DNA of 64,000 nucleotides from Pseudoxanthomonas sp. CF125 (lineage in GTDB: Bacteria; Pseudomonadota; Gammaproteobacteria; Xanthomonadales; Xanthomonadaceae), in NCBI RefSeq assembly GCF_900104085.1, contig NZ_FNLD01000002.1:186001-250000 (forward strand), given 5' to 3'. The notes below the pieces were generated by a model. That model was not told the origin of the DNA, did not search any database, and saw only the letters and a program-made list of their open reading frames with translations. Positions 18,851 through 27,561 of the stretch are shown one piece after another; the first letter of the stretch is position 1; each line of letters starts with the position of its first letter. The translations under genes and the position numbers were made by a program.

Positions 18851-19114
18851 GGTGGGCAGGGCACAGGCCGGCCACCCCTGCCATAAAGGGGGTGGTTTCC
18901 CTCTCCCATGCCCGTGGCGCGGGTACCGGCAGGCCAGCCAGGATGATGGCCGAAGCCGACGGCGGTTCTTGCGATCAGGGTGGTGGCACGGCCTTCCGAC
19001 GCTTCGCTCTCTCCCGGCGGGAAGGTCTCTGCTTCCCTCGGCGCTTCCTGAGACATCCGTCCCCCGGCTCCCGGCGGGAGAGAGTCCTTTCGATGGCATC
19101 GCTGGAGTTTGCCG

Positions 19115-19558
19115 ATGTCGATCGCAAGTGAATCGCCGCATTTCCTCTGCCTGCAAACGCTGTTCGAGAACGCGCCGGTCAGCCGGCTCTACGGCGCCCG
19201 TGCGATCGTGGGCGAGGGCTCGGCGACGGTCACTTTCAGGACCCGCCCGGAATTCATGCACGCCGCCGGCGGTGTGCACGGCTCGGCCTATTTCCGCATG
19301 TTGGACGATGCGGCCTTCTTCGCCGCCAATTCGCGCGAGCACGATTATTTGCTGGCGACGCTGCAGTTCAACGTCCAGTTCCTCAGACCTTGCCGCGGCG
19401 GCATGCTCACGGCGACGGGAACGTTGACCCACCAGTCGGGACGGATCTTTTTCGCCCAGGCCGAATTGCGCGGTGAACACGACCAGCTGCTGGCCACCGG
19501 CGCCGGCATCTTCACCCGCAGCGGGGTGCCGCTGTCGGGAGAGATCGGCTACAGATGA
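19115..19558 (+). CDS. PaaI-type hotdog-fold thioesterase
   Basis: The 147-residue protein has the hotdog-fold signature HAAGGVHGSAYFRMLDDAAFFAA, in which the HGS turn and the Asp on the following helix match PaaI/YdiI-like acyl-CoA thioesterases. GGAG at 19104-19107 precedes the ATG at 19115; an earlier in-frame TTG at 19109 is less well placed. It is followed 52 bp later by a Rieske oxygenase gene on the same strand, so a shared catabolic task on an acyl-CoA or aromatic compound is possible but unproven. Confidence 0.82.
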   Translation: MSIASESPHFLCLQTLFENAPVSRLYGARAIVGEGSATVTFRTRPEFMHAAGGVHGSAYFRMLDDAAFFAANSREHDYLLATLQFNVQFLRPCRGGMLTATGTLTHQSGRIFFAQAELRGEHDQLLATGAGIFTRSGVPLSGEIGYR

Positions 19559-19610
19559 TCCATGCGCATGCGTCGGCTACAGTAGGGGCAGCCATCATCG
19601 GTAGTCCGTC

Positions 19611-20726
19611 ATGCCCAAGCGCGTCGCAGACCTGATCGCCCAGTACGACCCCTCGTTGCCGCTGGCCGAGGCCAGCACCATTCCGGCTTCCTGGTATATC
19701 GATGAAGGCATCGCGGCGCTGGAACGCAAGACCACTTTCTCGCGCACCTGGCAGATGGCCGGCCGCGTGGACCAGGTGCGCAATCCCGGCAATTACGTCA
19801 CTTGCGAGATCGCCGGCGAGCCCATCCTGGTGGTGCGCGGTGAAGATGGCGTGCTGCGCGGTTTCTTCAATGTATGCCGCCACCACGCCGCGGCGGTGAT
19901 GACTGAGGCGTCGGGCTGCGCGAAGAACCTGCGCTGTCCCTACCACGGCTGGACCTACACGCTGGAAGGCGCGCTGAAGGGAACCCCCAGCTTCAACAGC
20001 GAGTGCCACTTCGACCGCAGCGCGCATGGACTGGCGCCGGTGGCGACGGCGGTGTGGGAGAACTGGGTATTCGTGCGGCTGGATGCCGAAGGCCCCGGGC
20101 TGCAGGAATTCCTGGGTCCGCAGCTGATAGAAGAGTTCGCCGCCTTGCGCTTGCAGGATCTGCACTGGTTCGAGCGCCGGCATTACTACTTCGACTGCAA
20201 CTGGAAGGTGTTCGTCGATAATTATCTCGATGGCGGCTACCACGTACCGCATCTGCACAAGGGCCTCAACAGCGTCCTGGACTTCAAGAACTACACTATC
20301 GAAAACGGCATGCATCATTGCCTGCAGTCCAGCCCGATGGTGAAGGACGGCGACCACGCCGATTTCTCGTCCGTGCGCGGCGGCGACCGCGCGCTGTACT
20401 ACTGGCTGCATCCCAACTTCATGGTCAACTGGTACGAAGGCCAGATGGACGTGAACCTGGTGCTGCCATTGGGCTTGAACCGCACCGAGGTCATCTTCGA
20501 TTTCTATTTCGCCGATGTGTCGGAGGCGGCGGCCGAACGCAACCGCGCCAGCATCGACGTGGGCAACATCATCCAGGACGAGGACATGGCCATCTGCAAG
20601 TCGGTGCAGCGTGGGCTGAACTCGCGCGCTTATTCCACCGGGCGTTTGTCGATCCGCCGGGAGGCGGGGGAGCATCTGTTCCATAGGTTGTTGCATGGGG
20701 AATTGTCGGGCGCACTTGAAGAGTAA
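19611..20726 (+). CDS. Rieske non-haem iron oxygenase, alpha subunit
   Basis: The 371-residue protein carries a Rieske [2Fe-2S] site (Cys89-x-His91 and Cys109-x2-His112) and a mononuclear iron site with NYLDGGYHVPHLH, giving His211 and His216, plus a later carboxylate candidate in IIQDEDMAI. This is the ring-hydroxylating/choline-monooxygenase-like class. The length and the absence of a small-subunit gene fit the quaternary-ammonium (choline, carnitine or glycine betaine) branch better than dioxygenases with beta subunits, but the substrate is uncertain. No reductase gene is adjacent, so electrons must come from elsewhere. Confidence 0.88.
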   Translation: MPKRVADLIAQYDPSLPLAEASTIPASWYIDEGIAALERKTTFSRTWQMAGRVDQVRNPGNYVTCEIAGEPILVVRGEDGVLRGFFNVCRHHAAAVMTEASGCAKNLRCPYHGWTYTLEGALKGTPSFNSECHFDRSAHGLAPVATAVWENWVFVRLDAEGPGLQEFLGPQLIEEFAALRLQDLHWFERRHYYFDCNWKVFVDNYLDGGYHVPHLHKGLNSVLDFKNYTIENGMHHCLQSSPMVKDGDHADFSSVRGGDRALYYWLHPNFMVNWYEGQMDVNLVLPLGLNRTEVIFDFYFADVSEAAAERNRASIDVGNIIQDEDMAICKSVQRGLNSRAYSTGRLSIRREAGEHLFHRLLHGELSGALEE

Positions 20727-20799
20727 CTATGGGTCTGTCGTCCCCGCGAAGGCGGCGATATGGCGACTCTTGTGTAGGCCCACAGAACAATGCGACGTC

Positions 20800-20819
20800 A
20801 TCCCAGCGCAAGCTGGGAT
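20800..20819. repeat. Short REP-like hairpin (ATCCCAGC type)
   Basis: The 8-bp stem ATCCCAGC/GCTGGGAT with a GCAA loop is the same family as the copy at 6548-6567. It directly precedes the tandem hexamer tract. Confidence 0.6.
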
Positions 20820-20824
20820 CCATC

Positions 20825-20860
20825 TTGATCTTGATCTTGATCTTGATCTTGATCTTGATC
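20825..20860. repeat. Tandem hexanucleotide repeat, TTGATC x6
   Basis: Six uninterrupted copies of TTGATC occupy 36 bp, with a partial unit in front. The tract is intergenic, about 100 bp after the Rieske gene and 450 bp before dinB. Such microsatellites change copy number by slippage. From 20861 to 21195 no further gene or clear element was recognised. Confidence 0.85.
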
Positions 20861-21195
20861 TTTTCTCTGTTTTTGCCTAAAAGCAAGGCGTTTCGCGCTT
20901 TGCGCGAGTCACTTTCATTGCTTGTGCAAAGAAAGTAACCAAAGAAACACACCCTAACGGCGCGCCCGGCGATGGAGCCGCCGGGTCCGCAAGCAGGCCG
21001 GGAATTTCCGTAAGGCGCCTCCTGCGCCTCCGGAAACGGCGCACATCCCTGTGCGCCGCCCCTTCGGGGTTTTACCCGACCTGCTTGCCGCGCCTCACGG
21101 GAGGGAGAGCAAGAGCAACAGCCAAAGCCAAAGCACTTGGTTCGTCTTCTCCGCGAAGGTGGGGACCCAGCGACTTTGCCCCTGGCACAGAGTTG

Positions 21196-21260
21196 CGTAG
21201 GTCGGGGCTACGCCCCCGACGCGCGTGCATCCAGAGTCGGGGATGTAACCCCGACCTACG
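21196..21260. repeat. GTAG-type REP element upstream of dinB
   Basis: Arms of 25 bp at 21196-21220 and 21236-21260, starting with CGTAGGTCGGGG, are complementary with three mismatches. Related copies are at 22452-22516 and 47075-47149. It ends about 50 bp before the dinB start. Confidence 0.8.
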
Positions 21261-21308
21261 TGCTTGGGCCCGTTCGTGCGGCCTCGATGGCCCGGGCATA
21301 ATGCGCAA

Positions 21309-22397
21309 GTGCGCAAGATCCTCCACATCGACATGGACGCCTTCTACGCGTCGGTCGAACAACGCGACGATCCCGAGCTTCGCGGCAAGCCCGTGGTGGT
21401 GGCCTGGCGCGGCGCGCGCTCGGTGGTGTGCGCTGCGTCGTATGAAGCGCGCAAGTTCGGCGTGCGTTCGGCGATGCCGGCGGTGCGTGCCGAGCGCCTG
21501 TGCCCGCAGGCGATCTTCGTGCCGCCGGATTTCGTGCGCTACAAGGCGGCTTCGAAGCAGATCCGCGATATCTTCCTGCGCCACACCGACCTGGTGGAGC
21601 CGCTATCGCTGGACGAAGCCTATCTGGACGTCACCGAGCCGAAGACCGACTTCCCCAGCGCCACCGCCATCGCCGAGGAAATCCGCCGGCAGATCCGCGA
21701 GGAAACCTCGCTCACGGCCTCGGCCGGCATTGCGCCGAACAAGTTCCTGGCCAAGATCGCCTCGGACTGGCGCAAGCCCGACGGGCAGTTCGTGATACGC
21801 CCGCAGCGGGTGGAAGCGTTTCTGGCGCCGCTGCCGGTGGCCAAGATCCCGGGCGTGGGCAAGGTGATGCAGGGCAAGCTCTCGGCCCTGGGCATAGAAC
21901 TCGTCGGCGACCTGCGCGAATATCCGATGGACGAATTGCAGCGCCACTTCGGCAGTTTCGGCGCCTCGCTGTACCGGCGCGCGCGCGGCATCGATGAGCG
22001 GCCGGTGCAGCCGGATCAGCCGGTGCAATCGATCTCGGCCGAGGACACCTTCGAACACGATATTCCGCTGGAAGAACTGGCGCCCACGATCCGCAGGCTC
22101 GCGGTCAAGACCTGGGAAGCCTCGCGCAAGACCGAACGCGTGGGGCGCACGGTGGTGCTCAAGCTGAAGACTTCGCAGTTCCGCATTCTTACCCGCAGCT
22201 TCACACCCGACGCGCCCCCGTCGTCGCTGGATGCATTCACCGAGATCGCCTTGTCGTTATGCGAGCGCGTCCAGCAGCCGGAAGGCACTTTGTACCGGCT
22301 GGTTGGCGTGGGTCTTGGCGGATTCCGCGAGCGCGAGGAGGCTGTGTCGCAGGGGTCGTTGTTCGAGGAAGGCCGAGGCGAAAGGGTGCCCGAATAG
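21309..22397 (+). CDS. dinB: DNA polymerase IV (Y-family)
   Basis: The 362-residue translesion polymerase shows the first catalytic motif ILHIDMDAFYASVE (Asp8), the second motif SLDEAYLDVT (Asp102-Glu103), the steric region YEARKFGVRSAM, helix-hairpin-helix KIPGVGKVMQGKL and a C-terminal QGSLF sequence that fits the beta-clamp-binding consensus. The start is GTG at 21309; a CATAAT stretch lies immediately upstream, so the leader could be very short. No clear LexA operator was seen by eye. GTAG-type REP elements flank the gene on both sides. Confidence 0.95.
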   Translation: MRKILHIDMDAFYASVEQRDDPELRGKPVVVAWRGARSVVCAASYEARKFGVRSAMPAVRAERLCPQAIFVPPDFVRYKAASKQIRDIFLRHTDLVEPLSLDEAYLDVTEPKTDFPSATAIAEEIRRQIREETSLTASAGIAPNKFLAKIASDWRKPDGQFVIRPQRVEAFLAPLPVAKIPGVGKVMQGKLSALGIELVGDLREYPMDELQRHFGSFGASLYRRARGIDERPVQPDQPVQSISAEDTFEHDIPLEELAPTIRRLAVKTWEASRKTERVGRTVVLKLKTSQFRILTRSFTPDAPPSSLDAFTEIALSLCERVQQPEGTLYRLVGVGLGGFREREEAVSQGSLFEEGRGERVPE

Positions 22398-22451
22398 TGC
22401 ATTCGCTCCGGACCGCCATCTTCGAGAATTTGCTTTTGCACGCCCACGCAG

Positions 22452-22516
22452 GTAGGTCGGGGCTACGTCCCCGACGCCGAACTCGCGCGTGCGTCGGGGG
22501 CGTAGCCCCGACCTAC
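22452..22516. repeat. GTAG-type REP element downstream of dinB
   Basis: Arms at 22452-22475 and 22493-22516 begin with GTAGGTCGGGG and are complementary apart from one position. The element lies between dinB and gph. Confidence 0.8.
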
Positions 22517-22594
22517 GGCGGGTGTGGTTAGACAGAAATACTGCGAACGGCATATAAGTTCTTCCATGATCTACAACCCCATACGGAGCACGAA

Positions 22595-23248
22595 TTGGAT
22601 TTTCCTTACTCGCTAGTGGTCTTCGATCTCGATGGCACCCTGGTCGACAGCGCCTCGGACATCGCCGAAGCGGTCAACCGTACCCTGACGGACTGGTCGT
22701 TGCCGCGCGTCGAGGAGGTGGTGATCCGCGGCTGGATCGGCGACGGCGCGCGTGCCCTGGTGACCAGCGCGTTCGCGCATGCGGGAAAGACCATCGACCT
22801 GGACGAAGTGATGCCGGGCTTCATGGTCCACTACGCCGAATGCCTGCTGCTGTACCCCACGGTCTATCCAGGCGTGGTCGAAACCCTGCAGGCGCTGCGC
22901 GATCGCGGCGTCGCGGTGGCGGTGTGCACCAACAAGCCGGAGCGCTTCGTGCGTCCGCTGCTCGATGCGCTGGATCTGGGGGGCTATTTCGAAGTCATCG
23001 TCGGCGGCGACACGCTGCACGAGCGCAAGCCCAGTGCGATGCCGCTGCTGCATGTGGTCGAACACTTCGGCCTGCAGCCGGCGCAGTGCCTGATGGTCGG
23101 CGATTCGGCCACCGATGTGGAGACGGCGGTGGCAGCCAGAATGCCGATGGCGCTGGTGACTTATGGGTACTTGCGCGGCTTCGATCCGCATGCAGTGAAA
23201 GGAGTGCGCGTGATCGACGACATGCGCGAGTTGCTTGCCGCCACTTGA
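22595..23248 (+). CDS. gph: Phosphoglycolate phosphatase, HAD family
   Basis: The 217-residue HAD phosphatase has the nucleophile motif VVFDLDGTLVDS (Asp11, Asp13), the Thr motif CTNKPE, the Lys in ERKPSAMPLL and the acidic VGDSATDVETA. Length and cap type fit Gph, which removes 2-phosphoglycolate produced during DNA repair or oxygenase chemistry; other small HAD phosphatases remain possible. The start is an unusual TTG at 22595, supported by GGAG about 7 bp upstream and by the typical length that results. Confidence 0.88.
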   Translation: MDFPYSLVVFDLDGTLVDSASDIAEAVNRTLTDWSLPRVEEVVIRGWIGDGARALVTSAFAHAGKTIDLDEVMPGFMVHYAECLLLYPTVYPGVVETLQALRDRGVAVAVCTNKPERFVRPLLDALDLGGYFEVIVGGDTLHERKPSAMPLLHVVEHFGLQPAQCLMVGDSATDVETAVAARMPMALVTYGYLRGFDPHAVKGVRVIDDMRELLAAT

Positions 23249-23307
23249 GCATGCACGGCGGAGGTTCAACCCTACTCCCTGCGGGAGAAGGTGCCCGTAG
23301 GGCGGAT

Positions 23308-23381
23308 GAGGGTACGGAGCATCCGACTGTTGATGCTCGCGCCGTACCCTCACCCCAACCCCTCTCCCGATGGGAGAGGGG
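23308..23381. repeat. Nested inverted repeats between gph and btuB
   Basis: A 10-bp inverted pair (GAGGGTACGG at 23308-23317 and its complement at 23342-23351) is followed by a perfect 10-bp hairpin CCCCTCTCCC/GGGAGAGGGG at 23359-23381. The hairpin ends 5 bp from the btuB stop and could form a 3' end structure, though no T-run follows on either strand. Confidence 0.6.
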
Positions 23382-23386
23382 CTCTC

Positions 23387-25288
23387 TCAACGCGCCGGCT
23401 GATAGCGCAGGCTCAATCCGTACTCGCGGCCGGGCTGGTTGTACCAGGCGATGGTTTCGTATTCGCGGTCGAACACATTGGTGGCGCGCGCCTGCAATGT
23501 CCACTCGGCGTTCACCGCGTATTCCACGCGCAGATCCACCGTCGCGTACCCACCGACACGGACGTTGTTGGCGGCATCGTCGTAGCGAGCGCTGGCCGCG
23601 TTGAGCGTGGTGCCGAAACGGAAGTCGCCGAAGCTGCGATCCACGTCGATGCGGCCGGTGCGCGGCGCGCGGCGCGGCAGCAGGTTGTCGTAGTTGGGGT
23701 TGTCGTTGCCTTCCGCAGTCAGCCTCGCCCGCGCCCGCGGGTCGGCATAGCTCAACTGCGTCGATAGATCCCAGCCGGCGAGCGAGGTGGCTAAGGTCAA
23801 CTCCGCGCCACGGATGCGGGCCTTGTCCACCTGCACCAGGTTGAAGAAACTGTCGTAGCCGGTCAGCGAATCGATGCGCGTTTCGAACACGTTGAACGTC
23901 CAGTTCCAGCGTTCGGCGTACTGGCCGACGCCGATATTCAGGCTCTTGGATTCTTCTGGCTCCAATTCCGGGTTGCCGCCGAACGGGTAATACAGGTCGT
24001 TGAAGGTCGGCGCCTTGAAGCCGGTGCCGTAGCTGGCGTTGAGCTTTAAGCCGTGGCTCAGATCCATGCCCCAGCCGACGCTGCCGGTGGCATGGTTGCC
24101 GAATTGCTCGTTGTCGTCGTTGCGCACACTCGCCTGCAGCTGATGCGCGCCGAAGCGGCCCTGGTATTCCAGGAACACGCCGGTGTTGTCGCGGCTGTCG
24201 ATGGTGAAGGCGGTGGTGCTGGTGACCTGGTCCTGCTGCCAGTCGCCGCCCGCAGTCAGCAACTGCCCTTCGCTCAGTGCGATATCGGCCTGCACCGATG
24301 CGGTATCGCGCTGGGTATCGAAGGTGTTGACGTAAGTACGCACGCCCGCTTCCCTGAAATAGGCGTCGGATTTGTCCCAGGCGCGTCCAGCCTGCACGGC
24401 GACCTTGACCCGGTCCGAAGGCGTCCAGGTGAGCTTGCCGCCGGCCACGCGCTGGGTGGTTTCGGTTTCGTTCCCGCCGAAGATGCTGCCGTCGTACTCG
24501 TTATCCGCATCGGCATTGAGGAAGTGACCCTCCACGGCCAGCGCATCGGTCAACTCGTAACCACCGCGCAGAGACACCGACACATTGCGGTAGCCGTCCA
24601 GGTCAGGCTCATCGGCGAAGCAACCCTGGAACAGGGTGGCAGAGCCGTTGCAGGCATTGATGCCGTCGGTTTGCTGATACGCGCCTTCGGCGCTGATCCA
24701 GCCGCGCTCGCCGCGGTTGCTGAAGCCCGCGCTTGCTTCGCGCAGATTGTGGCTGCCGGCACCGATGCGGAAATGCGGCGAGAAGCCGTCGCCGCCCTTG
24801 CGCGTGAAGATCTGGATCACGCCGCCGATGGCTTCCGATCCGTACAGGCTCGAACGCGGCCCGCGAATGATTTCGATGCGCTCGATCTGGTCGACCGGCA
24901 GATCCTGGAACATGGTGGTGCCGGCTGTGGCCGAACCGACGCGTACGCCGTCGATCAGCACCAGCACCGAATCCGATTCGGCGCCTCGCAGGAACAGCGA
25001 AGTCAGCTTGCCCGGGCCACCCTGGTTGGTCATGTTGATGCCGGCGCGACCTTTGAGCAGTTCCGGCAGCGAACGCGCCTGGGTACGTTCGATCTCCTCG
25101 CGGTCGATCACCTGCGCGGGCACCAGGCTGTCTTCGATGGCGACCTCGGTGCGGGTGCCGGTGACCACGATCTCATCCAGGTCGGTGGCGTCGGCGGCGA
25201 TTTCCGCCTGGGCTATCGAGGGGAGGGCGAGGACGATCGCGACGGCAAGGACGTGGAACGCGGGGGGAACGGAAAGACGGTGCTGCAT
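23387..25288 (-). CDS. btuB: TonB-dependent vitamin B12 receptor
   Basis: The 633-residue outer-membrane receptor imports cobalamin using TonB energy. It starts with a signal peptide (MQHRLSVPP to AQAE, about 28 residues), a TonB-box-like DEIVVTGTR, a plug domain with LLKGRAGINM and EIIRGPRSSLYGSEAIGGVI, and a 22-strand barrel ending in the typical aromatic-rich strand LSLRYQPAR. The barrel uses many BtuB-like loops. ATG at 25288 is chosen over 25303 because it begins the signal peptide. A cobalamin riboswitch precedes it, which confirms the substrate class. Confidence 0.94.
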   Translation of the reverse strand: MQHRLSVPPAFHVLAVAIVLALPSIAQAEIAADATDLDEIVVTGTRTEVAIEDSLVPAQVIDREEIERTQARSLPELLKGRAGINMTNQGGPGKLTSLFLRGAESDSVLVLIDGVRVGSATAGTTMFQDLPVDQIERIEIIRGPRSSLYGSEAIGGVIQIFTRKGGDGFSPHFRIGAGSHNLREASAGFSNRGERGWISAEGAYQQTDGINACNGSATLFQGCFADEPDLDGYRNVSVSLRGGYELTDALAVEGHFLNADADNEYDGSIFGGNETETTQRVAGGKLTWTPSDRVKVAVQAGRAWDKSDAYFREAGVRTYVNTFDTQRDTASVQADIALSEGQLLTAGGDWQQDQVTSTTAFTIDSRDNTGVFLEYQGRFGAHQLQASVRNDDNEQFGNHATGSVGWGMDLSHGLKLNASYGTGFKAPTFNDLYYPFGGNPELEPEESKSLNIGVGQYAERWNWTFNVFETRIDSLTGYDSFFNLVQVDKARIRGAELTLATSLAGWDLSTQLSYADPRARARLTAEGNDNPNYDNLLPRRAPRTGRIDVDRSFGDFRFGTTLNAASARYDDAANNVRVGGYATVDLRVEYAVNAEWTLQARATNVFDREYETIAWYNQPGREYGLSLRYQPAR

Positions 25289-25414
25289 GGCGAACTTCTC
25301 CACCGCGCACGACCCGTACGCGGAATGGTGTGGTGGAGTCGCGAGCAGGGGGAAACACGAACGGAAGGCCGCAGCGCGGACCGCCGCCGCAATGCCCGCC
25401 GCATCGCAACCAGT

Positions 25415-25640
25415 GAACTCCAGGGCCGGTCTCCGGGCTTGCGAGTTGAAGCGGACACTCGTGGGAGTGCGGCTTCGGCCGCGGCGCCTTCCCGCACTTG
25501 CGTGCAGTGGCTGATGCTCTGGCTGGCTCGCTTACCGTTGCGGGGGCAGCGCCGGACTCGTGGTTCGCGACCTGGGTCGGAACGACTCACCGGCTTCCCG
25601 TTTCAACCCGTTGGCGCGTGCCGCAGGGTCACCTTGAAGC
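25415..25640 (-). ncRNA. Cobalamin (AdoCbl) riboswitch of btuB
   Basis: On the minus strand the leader contains the hallmark elements in order: GGGAAGCCGGTG (25588-25600 region), GCTGCCCCCGCAAC (25537-25550), GCCACTG (the B12 box, 25505-25511) and the closing AAGCCCGGAGACCGGCC (25424-25440). The aptamer ends about 135 nt before the btuB ATG. Binding of cobalamin is expected to repress btuB, probably by hiding the ribosome binding site or ending transcription. The exact ends are estimates. Confidence 0.93.
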
Positions 25641-25698
25641 GCGCGCAGTGTACGCGATGCGCGGCGGGCGGGCACGCCTGGCGTGCCCCGTGCTCAGT

Positions 25699-26097
25699 TC
25701 AGTCTTCGCGTTCGCCGCCGTCTTCGCCCGGCGAATCGAACAGGTCGAATCCGGGCGCTGCGTCGTGGTCCTGCTGTTCGTGATGGGTGGTGGTGACTGG
25801 AGAAGCGGCGGGGCGTCCACGCGGCGCGGGAAGCAGGGCGGCGGCGGCTTCGTATTCGGCCACCAGTACCTGCCGGCGCGCCTCGGGCACTTCCTGCCAG
25901 TGGCAGTCGGCCAGGGCGCCTTCCAGCGCGTACAGCAGATTGAGGCTGGGACGGAAACCGGCGCGCTTGACCCGCATGAAGGCCTCCACCGCGCCCGCGG
26001 CGGCGATGTCTTGCTGGGTGCGCAAGCCCACCTGGCGCAACCAGGCGGCGGACTTGGGGCCTATGTTGCGCATCTTGATCGGGGGCGCGGCGGTCAT
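25699..26097 (-). CDS. TfoX C-terminal domain protein
   Basis: The 132-residue protein begins with KMRNIGPKSAAWLRQVGLRT, the helix-hairpin-helix-like TfoX/Sxy C-terminal fold, followed by a FRPSLNLLYALEGAL helix (about residues 50-62). The last 40 residues are low-complexity and acidic or His/Gln-rich (HHEQQDHDA). It lacks the N-terminal TfoX domain, so a role in competence is not implied. Its ATG overlaps the stop of the upstream methionine sulfoxide reductase gene by 4 bp. Confidence 0.8.
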   Translation of the reverse strand: MTAAPPIKMRNIGPKSAAWLRQVGLRTQQDIAAAGAVEAFMRVKRAGFRPSLNLLYALEGALADCHWQEVPEARRQVLVAEYEAAAALLPAPRGRPAASPVTTTHHEQQDHDAAPGFDLFDSPGEDGGERED

Positions 26098-26579
26098 TGC
26101 AGGGATTCCAGGAAGGCCTGGGCGATGGCTTCCAGACCCTGCTGGTCTTGCTCGTCGAAACGATCGACGCGCGGGCTGTCCAGGTCGAACACACCGACCA
26201 GCGCGCCCTCGTGCACCAGCGGCACCACCAGCTCCGAGCGCGAGGCCGCATCGCAGGCGATGTGGCCGGGAAAGGCTTCCACATCGGCCACCCGCTGGGT
26301 CTGGCGGGTGCGCGCGGCGGCGCCGCACACGCCTTTGTCCAACGCGATGCGCACGCACGCGGGCAAGCCCTGGAACGGGCCGACGACCAGTTCGGCGCCA
26401 TCGTAGAAATAGAAGCCGACCCAATTGAGATCGGGCAATGCGTGATAAACCAGGGCGGCCAGATTGGCGGCGTTGGCCACGCGGTCGGGCTCGCCCTGGA
26501 TCAGCGCGCGCGCTTGGGCGACGAGCTGTGCGTACTGCTCCGGCTTGCTGCCTGACAGGGTCTGGGTGGCGAAGGACAT
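26094..26579 (-). CDS. msrC: Free methionine-(R)-sulfoxide reductase (GAF domain)
   Basis: The 161-residue single-GAF protein repairs free L-methionine-(R)-sulfoxide with thioredoxin. Three cysteines match the redox set of this family: PACVRIAL, KGVCGAAA and GHIACDAAS, and the surrounding NWVGFYFYDG and SELVVPL blocks are also typical. The length equals the E. coli enzyme. It forms a two-gene unit with the TfoX-C protein. Expression and substrate were not tested, but the motif match is close. Confidence 0.9.
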   Translation of the reverse strand: MSFATQTLSGSKPEQYAQLVAQARALIQGEPDRVANAANLAALVYHALPDLNWVGFYFYDGAELVVGPFQGLPACVRIALDKGVCGAAARTRQTQRVADVEAFPGHIACDAASRSELVVPLVHEGALVGVFDLDSPRVDRFDEQDQQGLEAIAQAFLESLQ

Positions 26580-26724
26580 GGCTGGATTCTATCCGTTACC
26601 CGGGACGGGCGCGTTGGGAGCCTTATGATTGGCCCATTCTCAAGAGAGAACGAAGAATGGCGGCGAAACCGGTAAAAGGCCTCTCCACGGTGGATGCAAA
26701 GCGAAGATGGTCGTTGATTCGCGC

Positions 26725-27396
26725 ATGACCGGTTTCTACATCACCGGCACCGACACCGGCATCGGCAAGACGGTCGCTTCCACCGCATTGCTGCATGCGC
26801 TGCGCTCGCAAGGCTTGCGCGCCGTGGGCATGAAACCGGTGGCTAGCGGATGCGAGCGCTCCGAGGCGGGCTGGCGCAATGAGGATGCGCTGGCCTTGCT
26901 GGCCGCCAGCGATCCGCAGCCGGCCTATACCGATCTGAATCCCTACGCGCTGCCCTTGCCGCTGGCGCCGGAAATCGCCGCGCGCGAAGCGGGCGTGCAG
27001 ATCGAACTTGAAACATTGGCTTCGGCCTTCCGGAGATTGCGGGACATGGCCGATGCCGTGGTGGTGGAAGGCGTCGGCGGATGGGCGGCGCCGTTGTCGG
27101 CCACGCTGGATCAGGCGGACCTGGTGCATGCGCTGCGCTTGCCGGTGGTGATGGTGGTGGGCATGCGGTTGGGCTGCCTCAACCATGCGCGGCTGACCGC
27201 GCGCGCGATCGCCGCCGATGGCTGTGAACTGGTGGGGTGGATCGCCAACCACGTCGATCCGGACATGCAGCGGCAGGACGAGAATTTCGAACTGCTCCGC
27301 CAGCGCCTGCGCGCGCCTTGCTGGGGTAGGTTGCCGCATGATCGCGCAATGGATGCCGAGGGTTTGTCGTGCGCCCTGAATCCGGGCGCGTTGTAG
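26725..27396 (+). CDS. bioD: Dethiobiotin synthetase
   Basis: The 223-residue ATP-dependent carboxylase closes the ureido ring of dethiobiotin from 7,8-diaminopelargonate and CO2 in biotin synthesis. It has the P-loop GTDTGIGKT (8-16), the MKPVASGC loop and VVVEGVGGWAAP. ATG at 26725 gives the usual MTGFYITGTDTG start; an in-frame ATG at 26707 is the main alternative. No other bio genes are adjacent. The TAG stop codon lies inside the GTAG end of a REP element. Confidence 0.93.
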   Translation: MTGFYITGTDTGIGKTVASTALLHALRSQGLRAVGMKPVASGCERSEAGWRNEDALALLAASDPQPAYTDLNPYALPLPLAPEIAAREAGVQIELETLASAFRRLRDMADAVVVEGVGGWAAPLSATLDQADLVHALRLPVVMVVGMRLGCLNHARLTARAIAADGCELVGWIANHVDPDMQRQDENFELLRQRLRAPCWGRLPHDRAMDAEGLSCALNPGAL

Positions 27397-27460
27397 GAGC
27401 GGCGTAAGCCGCGATGAAGCTCTACCGGTAAGGCTTCATCGCGGCTTACGCCGCTCCTAC
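27393..27460. repeat. GTAG-type REP element overlapping the bioD stop codon
   Basis: Arms at 27393-27420 and 27433-27460 are exact complements over 28 bp, with a 12-bp loop. The first arm starts with GTAGGAGCGG, and its TAG at 27394-27396 is the bioD stop codon. Confidence 0.88.
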
Positions 27461-27474
27461 AGATATCCAGGCAA

Positions 27475-27506
27475 TAAAAAACCCGGCAGCGTGGGGGCTG
27501 CCGGGT
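27475..27506 (-). terminator. Rho-independent terminator of the phasin gene
   Basis: On the minus strand a 9-bp stem (ACCCGGCAG/CTGCCGGGT) with an 8-nt loop is followed by six T residues. It lies about 55 bp after the phasin stop codon. Confidence 0.85.
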
Positions 27507-27561
27507 CGGCTGCACGGGGGGAGGGACCCGTGCAATAAAACGACGAGGTGTCGCGTGTTGC

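Noticed and set aside
14627..19480. Very long minus-strand open frame of 1617 codons
   Set aside because: Only its end (the NarL-type regulator, 14627-15265) reads as protein; the remainder is rich in Arg, Pro, His and Gln and overlaps the GAF kinase, cytochrome c and GST genes in other frames. GC-rich DNA produces such frames by chance.
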